Shown one piece after another: positions 56,216-64,000 of a stretch of DNA of 64,000 nucleotides. The notes under the pieces are model-generated. The model made no database searches. It had not been told where the DNA came from and was given only the letters and a program-made list of their open reading frames with translations. Origin of the DNA: Marinomonas arctica (GTDB lineage: Bacteria; Pseudomonadota; Gammaproteobacteria; Pseudomonadales; Marinomonadaceae). Numbering within the stretch: the first letter of the stretch is position 1; each line of letters starts with the position of its first letter. The stretch lies in assembly GCF_003259225.1 (NCBI RefSeq), contig NZ_QHJF01000005.1, positions 1-64,000 on the forward strand, written 5' to 3'. Made by a program: the position numbers and the translations under genes.

Positions 56216-57391
56216 CTATTGAGCCCCCGAAAGTGCCGGATCCCAATCTTTCCAAACGACGTCGCGCCCCTGCTCTCGAATCATCGCCATAATCTCAGCC
56301 ACAGGGCGCTCATCACTGATCTCAAATTGCTCAAGCGCTTCTTGTGAATCTTCTGCGTAGCCGCCCGGTTGGGTTTTCGATTCGGCACTCATTGTTGTAA
56401 ACCCCATACGCACTGCATGATGACGAAACGCTGGAGATTCCCGCGTTGATAAGCTCATTTCCAAGTCACGATCAAACAAACGCCAAGCCGCGATAAGCTG
56501 GACGAGCTGTCGGTCGGTAATAACAGACTTGGGTACGATACCACCTTCGCAAGGACGAATACGCGGAAACGCCACGCTAAAGCGGCTGCGCCAGTAACAC
56601 TTTTGCAAATGCCGTAAATGATGCGCCATCATCACGGAATCCGTACGCCAGTCTTCCAGCCCAAGTAACACGCCTAAACCAATTTTATGAATGCCAGCCT
56701 GCCCAATACGATCAGGCGCGTCTAGACGATAATTGAAGTTAGACTTATTGCCCCGTAAGTGATGCTCAAGGTAAGTTGTGCGGCGATAGGTTTCTTGATA
56801 CACCAACACACCATCTAAGCCGATACCTTGCAACCGTTTGTACTCTTCCATCTCTAATGGCTGGACTTCCATGGAGAGCTGACTAAAGTGCGGCTTGATA
56901 AGAGGAATCATGCGTTCAAAGTATGGCATGGAGACTTTGTTGGTTTCCCCTGTCACCAAGAGAATATGGTCAAAGCCTTTGCTTTTAATGGCTGCCACTT
57001 CTTTGACTATCTGCGACTCATTCAGCGTGAGGCGCTTGATCGCATTACTCATAGAAAAGCCACAGTAGGTACATTCGTTTGCGCAGGTGTTGGATAAATA
57101 CAAGGGCGCAAACAAACTCAAGGTATTTCCAAAGCGCTGCAGCGTCAGTTGCTCGCTTTTGGTCACCATTTCCAGCAAATACGGCTCTGCCGCAGGGGAA
57201 ATCAAGGCCGCAAAATCGTCTACGTCGAGTTTGCTTTTAGTCAAAGCACGCAACACATCTTGCTCGGTTTTTGCCTGATGCGTTTGCGTCACAATTTGCC
57301 AATCTGTGCTTTCAACAAACTGGCTAAACTGACCATCTATCGCTGGACTTTGCTCTAACATGCGAATTGTCTGGCTGACTCCATCTGTCAT
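56216..57391 (-). CDS. thiH: 2-iminoacetate synthase ThiH (tyrosine lyase)
   Basis: Radical-SAM enzyme that cleaves tyrosine to dehydroglycine (and p-cresol) for the thiazole moiety of thiamine. The cluster-binding [10 protein letters not shown] (CxxxCxxC) is near residue 105. LVTGE near 143, [15 protein letters not shown] near 175 and [11 protein letters not shown] near 196 are ThiH blocks. 391 residues. Its presence in place of thiO marks the tyrosine-dependent, oxygen-sensitive route. Last gene of the operon, overlapping thiG by 4 nt. Confidence 0.95.
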   Translation of the reverse strand: MTDGVSQTIRMLEQSPAIDGQFSQFVESTDWQIVTQTHQAKTEQDVLRALTKSKLDVDDFAALISPAAEPYLLEMVTKSEQLTLQRFGNTLSLFAPLYLSNTCANECTYCGFSMSNAIKRLTLNESQIVKEVAAIKSKGFDHILLVTGETNKVSMPYFERMIPLIKPHFSQLSMEVQPLEMEEYKRLQGIGLDGVLVYQETYRRTTYLEHHLRGNKSNFNYRLDAPDRIGQAGIHKIGLGVLLGLEDWRTDSVMMAHHLRHLQKCYWRSRFSVAFPRIRPCEGGIVPKSVITDRQLVQLIAAWRLFDRDLEMSLSTRESPAFRHHAVRMGFTTMSAESKTQPGGYAEDSQEALEQFEISDERPVAEIMAMIREQGRDVVWKDWDPALSGAQ

Positions 57392-58164
57392 GACAAGGCT
57401 CCAAGGAAATCCGTCAATGGACTAGTCGCTTGCGCTTGTATTCGCTTTGCTCCCAAACCAGACTCATAGGCCATTCGACCCGCTTCCACAGCAAGACGAA
57501 AAGCCTTGCCCATTTGCGCAGGGCGTTTGGCAACGGCCATGGCCGTGTTTACCAACACCGCATCCGCGCCAAGCTCCATGGCCAATGACGCATCCGAAGG
57601 CGCACCAATGCCGGCGTCAATAATGACAGGCACTCGACTCTGCTCAATGATGATTTCTAAGAATGGACGACTCGCCAAGCCCATGTTTGAACCAATAGGC
57701 GAACCCAGTGGCATGACACACTGACAACCGACTTCTTCTAATCGTTTACAAAGCACAGGATCGGCGTGAACATAAGGCATGACCACAAAACCTTTTTTGA
57801 TCAACTCTTCGGCCGCCAGCAGGGTTTCCATGCCGTCTGGCATCAAGTAACGCGGATCAGGGTGTATTTCCAACTTCACCCAATGGGTCTCCAATGCTTC
57901 ACGAGCCAACTCTGCCGCAAAAACGGCTTCTTTGGCGGTACGCGCGCCGGAGGTATTGGGTAACAACTTTATGCCCTGCTGCTGCAAAGGCTGAAGAATA
58001 TTATCCGTGTGATTTTTTAAATCCATGCGACGCAAAGATAAGGTTACCAGTTCGCTTTCGCTGGCCGTTAGCGAATCCATCATGGCATCAGCACTGGCGT
58101 ATTTCCCAGTACCCGTAAAAAGTCGAGAGTGAAATTCGTGTCCTGCAATCAATAAAGACGACAT
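57388..58164 (-). CDS. thiG: Thiazole synthase ThiG
   Basis: Forms the thiazole phosphate ring from deoxyxylulose 5-phosphate, dehydroglycine and ThiS-thiocarboxylate. [12 protein letters not shown] near 12, the Schiff-base Lys region [15 protein letters not shown] near 103, [12 protein letters not shown] near 150 and [30 protein letters not shown] near 175-205 are typical. Start at 58164 (258 residues) follows GGAGG; a longer frame to 58212 overlaps thiS. It begins one base after the thiS stop. Confidence 0.95.
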   Translation of the reverse strand: MSSLLIAGHEFHSRLFTGTGKYASADAMMDSLTASESELVTLSLRRMDLKNHTDNILQPLQQQGIKLLPNTSGARTAKEAVFAAELAREALETHWVKLEIHPDPRYLMPDGMETLLAAEELIKKGFVVMPYVHADPVLCKRLEEVGCQCVMPLGSPIGSNMGLASRPFLEIIIEQSRVPVIIDAGIGAPSDASLAMELGADAVLVNTAMAVAKRPAQMGKAFRLAVEAGRMAYESGLGAKRIQAQATSPLTDFLGALS

Positions 58165-58165
58165 G

Positions 58166-58363
58166 TTAACCTCCAGCAATGGATTCAAAAATAAACACCT
58201 GACTCTGCTCATTCAACTCAGTAGCGCACCACAAACTTTTTGGCACGACCTGTTGATTGATCGCAATGGCAATACCTTGCTGACTTTTCCCCAACTCATT
58301 CAGTAGGTCTTCGAGAGTGTTTCCAGTAAATTCATAAGGTACGTCGTTTAGCACAATCTTCAT
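58166..58363 (-). CDS. thiS: Sulfur carrier protein ThiS
   Basis: 65-residue ubiquitin-like sulfur carrier ending in the required Gly-Gly (SIAGG), whose C-terminus is adenylated and thiocarboxylated for thiazole synthesis. LEDLLNELG and [15 protein letters not shown] are family blocks. It overlaps thiDE by 4 nt upstream and abuts thiG downstream. The adenylating enzyme ThiF is not encoded in this operon or anywhere in the window. Confidence 0.93.
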   Translation of the reverse strand: MKIVLNDVPYEFTGNTLEDLLNELGKSQQGIAIAINQQVVPKSLWCATELNEQSQVFIFESIAGG

Positions 58364-59874
58364 CGCTTATCTCCTACACTGGCCTCAAAGGTCATCATCA
58401 AAGATCGTGTCGCGGCCTCGGGTTCTGTTGCTTTGGTGATGGCCGTCACTAAAGCAATACAATCCACGCCCGTTTTCACCACGGCTGGTAACCGCTCTGC
58501 ATCGATGCCACCAATCGCCACCGTAGGAAACGTGCCTTTCAATAAAGTGGCGTAATGGGCCAGTCGAGTTAAACCCTGTGGCTGAGAAGGCATTTCTTTG
58601 GTTTGTGTAGGGAAAATATGACCTAACGCGATGTAGCTTGGCTGAATAGACTGAGCGCGAGCGATTTCATAGTAACCATGGGTGCTGATGCCGAGACGCA
58701 GTCCGGCGGCTTGAATTTGCGTCAAGTCCGCCACATCCAAATCCTCCTGACCAAGATGAACGCCATACGCACCAAACGTCATAGCGTGCTGCCAATAGTC
58801 ATTAATAAAGACTTGAGCGTCATATTCTTTTCCTAGGGCAATCGCCTGTTGAATTTTATGCTTTAAATCAACATCGTTAGGGTCTTTGATGCGCAGCTGG
58901 GCCATTTTCACCCCTTGCTTAAGCACTAACTCAAGCCAAGCAACGGAATCCACCACAGGGTACAAACCCATTTTACCAAGATCCATCTTGGCAAACGGCT
59001 GATTCATGGACATTACTGGTGAGAATGGTGAGACAATCGTTGGCATATTTTCAATCTGAAGCGGCCAACCAGGTCGCCCCAATGGCCCAGCACCAACACC
59101 AATCTGCACGCCTCTTTTTAACGCCCCAGTGATATAGGCCTTAGCCATGGTCATGGCATCTAGAAGATCGTAGCCATGGGCAATAAAGCTCGCCAACGCT
59201 GTCGATAAGGTGCAACCTGTACCACGGGTATTGTGCACAGTGAGTTTTTCATAAGAGAAACCGATGACAGAATCGTGGCCCACCAGCCAATCCGTTGCTT
59301 GTTCAGAGTCTGAATGCCCAGCTTTCAGTAACCACGCGCATTTTGACGACGCTAAATACGCGGCCAATTGACTCTGTATGTCCACCACTGGCTGCTGGCC
59401 GGACAAGCCTGTCAGCCGCTCAAATTCCAGCAAGTTGGGCGTAATCACATCCACATGTGGAAGCAAAGACTCCAATAAAGAAGCCCCAACAGAATCTTGT
59501 TGCAGGCGATTACCCGATTCACTACTCGCCGCCATAACAGGATCAAAAATAACCAGCACATTCGGAAAGTCGGTTTTGACGCGTTGCACCCAAACCGAGC
59601 AAGCTTTCACAATGTCGATGGAAGGCAGCAAGCTAACCTTAATGGCCGCTGGTGGCACATCATCGAGTAAGGCTTGCCACTGTTCATTGAACACAATCAG
59701 CGAAACAGGCTCCACAGACCGCACTTCTTTAGAATTTTGTGCGGTGATGCACGTCACTATCGTTTGCACATGGCAACCTAAGTCTTGCCCTGTACGCAAA
59801 TCCGCTTGGAGTCCAGCGTGGGCGGACGAATCCGATCCGCCCACGCACCAGACAACAGGAGGTTTTATCGACAT
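58360..59874 (-). CDS. thiDE: Bifunctional HMP(-P) kinase / thiamine-phosphate synthase (ThiD-ThiE fusion)
   Basis: 504-residue fusion. The N-terminal ThiD ribokinase-fold domain (about 1-265) has [18 protein letters not shown] near 12, [14 protein letters not shown] near 138 and [15 protein letters not shown] near 213 with the catalytic Cys. The C-terminal ThiE TIM barrel (about 300-500) has [46 protein letters not shown] and AIGGI. Together they phosphorylate HMP-P and couple HMP-PP to thiazole-P. Both domains look complete and catalytically competent. Between thiC (15-bp gap) and thiS (4-nt overlap). Confidence 0.94.
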   Translation of the reverse strand: MSIKPPVVWCVGGSDSSAHAGLQADLRTGQDLGCHVQTIVTCITAQNSKEVRSVEPVSLIVFNEQWQALLDDVPPAAIKVSLLPSIDIVKACSVWVQRVKTDFPNVLVIFDPVMAASSESGNRLQQDSVGASLLESLLPHVDVITPNLLEFERLTGLSGQQPVVDIQSQLAAYLASSKCAWLLKAGHSDSEQATDWLVGHDSVIGFSYEKLTVHNTRGTGCTLSTALASFIAHGYDLLDAMTMAKAYITGALKRGVQIGVGAGPLGRPGWPLQIENMPTIVSPFSPVMSMNQPFAKMDLGKMGLYPVVDSVAWLELVLKQGVKMAQLRIKDPNDVDLKHKIQQAIALGKEYDAQVFINDYWQHAMTFGAYGVHLGQEDLDVADLTQIQAAGLRLGISTHGYYEIARAQSIQPSYIALGHIFPTQTKEMPSQPQGLTRLAHYATLLKGTFPTVAIGGIDAERLPAVVKTGVDCIALVTAITKATEPEAATRSLMMTFEASVGDKR

Positions 59875-59889
59875 AAATCCTCCTTTCGC

Positions 59890-61959
<2,070 letters not shown>

Positions 61960-62102
61960 TCACAACGATTAACGCACTACAGGCGTTGATTGCAAAACAT
62001 GAACCCTGAATTTTAGTAGAAAGGACGCTTTCAATGATATGACCGCATCGGTTCCATAAAACTCAGGAGTTCATTCGATGCAGAAAAGAAAAATGGAGAC
62101 TT

Positions 62103-62197
62103 TCTTGTTTCCTACGCGGGTATTAGCCCGATCAGGTTCTGCGGATCCCGCATTTAATGATGCGATCTCAGCCAAATGGCACTCCGACAAGTAGAGT
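62103..62197 (-). ncRNA. TPP riboswitch (THI element)
   Basis: On the minus strand the aptamer has CGGAGTGCC, GGCTGAGATCGC (pyrimidine-sensor helix), the variable P3 arm, GCAGAACCTGATCGGGCTAATACCCGCG (pyrophosphate-sensor region) and TAGGAAACAAG, all canonical for thiamine-pyrophosphate riboswitches. It lies about 195 nt before thiC and would lower expression of the whole thiC-thiDE-thiS-thiG-thiH operon when TPP is abundant. Confidence 0.96.
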
Positions 62198-62199
62198 GG

Positions 62200-62227
62200 A
62201 GTATACTCAGTCTTATCGGAATGTAAA
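62200..62227 (-). promoter_or_regulatory. Likely promoter of the thi operon
   Basis: TTTACA (62227-62222), a 16-nt spacer and TATACT (62205-62200) on the minus strand lie just upstream of the riboswitch. Confidence 0.6.
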
Positions 62228-62270
62228 CACCCATGCTTTTTGTGAGTGTTTACCAGAAAAAATCCAAAAA

Positions 62271-63131
62271 CTATTCGCTTTGCATTTCCAGCGCCATTTT
62301 GTAGAGATAATTTTTCTTTTCACCGGTTAATTTGGCTGCCATAGCGGCCGCTTGCTTAACCGGTAAATCTTCCAACAAAATAGTAAGAATACGCTTCGCT
62401 TCTAACTCGGCTTCGTTACCACTTTCTTGCGTAAAACTTAACATCACTACGAACTCGCCACGCATTTGGTTGGCATCGGCATCGAACTTAGCAAGAATCT
62501 CAGACGCTGTCCCCGACAAAAACGTCTCAAAGGTTTTCGTTACTTCACGAGCTAATACTAATTGTGCGTCATCGCCATAGACTTTTTGTACATCCGTTAT
62601 GGAGTCATAAACACGATGCGTAGATTCATAAAATACAACCGTGCCAACCTGCTTCTTCCAAGATTCAAACAAGTCGCAACGACCTTTTGACTTAGCCGGC
62701 ACAAAGCCCGCAAAAAAGAATTGGTCCGTTGGTAACCCAGAAGCGCATAGAGCCGCAACCAAGGCACACGCTCCAGGAATAGGCACAACTTTATGGCCTT
62801 TTTCACGTAATGCATGTACGACATGATAACCAGGATCAGAGATCAATGGTGTGCCAGCATCAGAAACCAAAGCCACGTTTTTACCGTCATCTAACAAACT
62901 GGCAACATAATCGGCTTTGTCTTTTTCATTGTGATCATGAATGGAAAATAATTTCGCCTCAATGGCGAAATGGTTCAATAAACGGCGGGTGTGTCGCGTA
63001 TCTTCCGCCGCAATATAGTCTACATCACGTAAAATTTGCTCTGCTCTTTTGCTAAAATCATCTAGATTACCAATTGGGGTTGCAACTATGTATAACGACC
63101 CTCTCGCATCATCAGAACTATGTGGTAACAT
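62271..63131 (-). CDS. rsmI: 16S rRNA (cytidine1402-2'-O)-methyltransferase RsmI
   Basis: SAM-dependent tetrapyrrole-methylase-fold enzyme that 2'-O-methylates C1402 of 16S rRNA. GSLYIVATPIGNLDDFSKRAEQIL near 11, AAEDTRHTRRLLNHF near 42, ALVSDAGTPLISDPGYHVV near 88 and FFAGFVPAKSKGR near 138 are family blocks. Start chosen at ATG 63131 (286 residues, the E. coli length), preceded by AGAGG; the in-frame ATG at 63152 has no ribosome site. Divergent from lpoA by 32 bp, as in many gammaproteobacteria. Confidence 0.95.
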   Translation of the reverse strand: MLPHSSDDARGSLYIVATPIGNLDDFSKRAEQILRDVDYIAAEDTRHTRRLLNHFAIEAKLFSIHDHNEKDKADYVASLLDDGKNVALVSDAGTPLISDPGYHVVHALREKGHKVVPIPGACALVAALCASGLPTDQFFFAGFVPAKSKGRCDLFESWKKQVGTVVFYESTHRVYDSITDVQKVYGDDAQLVLAREVTKTFETFLSGTASEILAKFDADANQMRGEFVVMLSFTQESGNEAELEAKRILTILLEDLPVKQAAAMAAKLTGEKKNYLYKMALEMQSE

Positions 63132-63163
63132 GTTGCCTCTTTTATTTGTCATTTTGTAAGCTT

Positions 63164-64000
63164 ATGAGCCTCATTAATTATCGCATCATACCATTAACTC
63201 TATGTTCTTTTCTTCTGAGCGCCTGTAATTCCATGAATTTAAACACGGAATCACAGCAAAACGGCGCTCAATACACTGAAAACGGAGCTATGCAAGATAG
63301 AACGTTACCGCCAAGCATTTACCATCCCTTTAAAGGGTCGGGGGTGTCAGGTGCATTAGCGGACGCTTATAACTCAGCCAAAACGGACTATGAACAAGGT
63401 GATTTTCTAAACGCCATTGACACCTTAGAAAACAAAGTTCTGTCAGTGAATTCACCTATCCAGTTTGACGCCTATCTATTAGCCGCCTTGGCATCGTCTA
63501 ATTTGGACGATTCTATAGAAGCCTTAAATTATTTGGCGCAAGCAAACCAGTTGGCTCTTGCCAATCACCCTGATAACCAAAACAAACTGAAACAAACCAA
63601 AGCCTCGATTTTAGAATATTTCGGCAACTGGTTTGACGTCGTTATGTTGCGCATGGACTTAACCTACAACTTGCCACTTAACGAAGTCGAAGAGAACCAA
63701 ACTCGACTTTGGATGGCCATACAGAATCTCACTCAAAATGAGATAGATGAGCTCTATAAAAGACAACAGCCCCTACTTAATGGCTGGCTTACCATCAGCA
63801 GTATTTTAAGAGACCAATCTTTGTCTATAGAACAACAAATCGACATGTTCAAAAATTGGCAGTCTGAAAACCCAAGCCACCCTGCTGCCATTTCGCCACC
63901 ACAAGATTTTACAATCATGTCATCCATTCAAAAGATGGCACCCAAGAAAATTGTGTTAATGCTACCCATGAGTGGCAACCTAGAGCGCGCTTCACAAGCG
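63164..64000 (+). CDS. lpoA: Penicillin-binding protein activator LpoA (5' part, runs off the window)
   Basis: 279 codons are open to the right edge. The N-terminus MSLINYRIIPLTLCSFLLSAC is a lipoprotein signal with lipobox LSAC (Cys21). A TPR-like helical region follows (about 45-215, e.g. YEQGDFLNAIDTLE, ALASSNLDDSIEALNYLAQANQ). At the edge MAPKKIVLMLPMSGNLERASQA starts the periplasmic-binding-like domain typical of LppC/LpoA, the outer-membrane activator of PBP1A. Divergent from rsmI, the classical gene neighbourhood (rsmI-lpoA). The C-terminal half is not in the window. Confidence 0.93.
   Translation, partial: MSLINYRIIPLTLCSFLLSACNSMNLNTESQQNGAQYTENGAMQDRTLPPSIYHPFKGSGVSGALADAYNSAKTDYEQGDFLNAIDTLENKVLSVNSPIQFDAYLLAALASSNLDDSIEALNYLAQANQLALANHPDNQNKLKQTKASILEYFGNWFDVVMLRMDLTYNLPLNEVEENQTRLWMAIQNLTQNEIDELYKRQQPLLNGWLTISSILRDQSLSIEQQIDMFKNWQSENPSHPAAISPPQDFTIMSSIQKMAPKKIVLMLPMSGNLERASQA

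Overview
The window reads as a piece of chromosome from a marine gammaproteobacterium. The gene content (minCDE, htpG, sbcB, sbcCD, a class I fumarase, nfuA, an E. coli-type tRNA-Leu with encoded CCA) and the combination of a siroheme sulfite reductase followed by a DUF934 gene and a second stand-alone EF-G close to the Pseudomonas FusB type point to the Oceanospirillales/Pseudomonadales side. A Marinomonas-like organism is my best guess, made from recognised protein character and not from a search. The sequence looks moderately AT-rich and genes are packed in short operons on both strands.

Layout. The left edge (1-130) is the promoter and boxA leader of an rRNA operon that runs off the window on the minus strand. 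Next come a class I fumarase, a large DUF2786-repeat protein, a HIT protein, an SMP-30 family protein, proS, an arsC-like/wrbA pair, and cysB divergent from a TauE/SafE exporter. These are followed by a DAHP synthase, nfuA, the cysI-DUF934 pair, an SH3-domain membrane protein and a second EF-G. Positions 17400-28090 hold an aldo/keto reductase, a di-heme cytochrome c peroxidase-like lipoprotein, minCDE, sbcDC and an odd 2Fe-2S protein. Positions about 28100-32040 are a foreign-looking island. It has short unrelated genes all on the minus strand (zinc-ribbon protein, yefM with a dead yoeB, a GFA-family protein, a C39-like peptidase), separated by attC-like palindromes, one of which is clearly of the Vibrio VCR type, plus gene fragments and repeats. 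I read it as a decaying array of integron cassettes with no integrase in view. Normal backbone resumes with pepD, gor, xthA, an ArsR-type regulator, an alpha/beta hydrolase, a periplasmic ATP-dependent DNA ligase (LigE type), htpG, an O-methyltransferase, a DUF599 protein, tRNA-Leu(UAG), pyrC, a DEAD-box helicase, an AI-2E-type transporter, sbcB and ychJ. A three-gene signalling operon follows (periplasmic SUOX-fold protein, hybrid histidine kinase, HD-GYP regulator), then an aldo/keto reductase, aroA and a Spy/CpxP-like protein. The right end holds a TPP-riboswitch-controlled thiC-thiDE-thiS-thiG-thiH operon, rsmI, and the 5' part of lpoA running off the edge.

How the genes fit together. Sulfur metabolism recurs: CysB, TauE, CysI/DUF934 and an ArsR protein with the cysteine spacing of persulfide sensors. 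So does DNA repair and processing: SbcCD, ExoI, ExoIII and LigE. Thiamine synthesis is a single co-directional operon with tightly spaced or overlapping thiDE-thiS-thiG-thiH genes and a ThiD-ThiE fusion, but with no thiF in the window. The most unusual stretches are the cassette island, the triplicated DUF2786 protein and the cofactor-less SUOX-like/hybrid kinase/HD-GYP operon.
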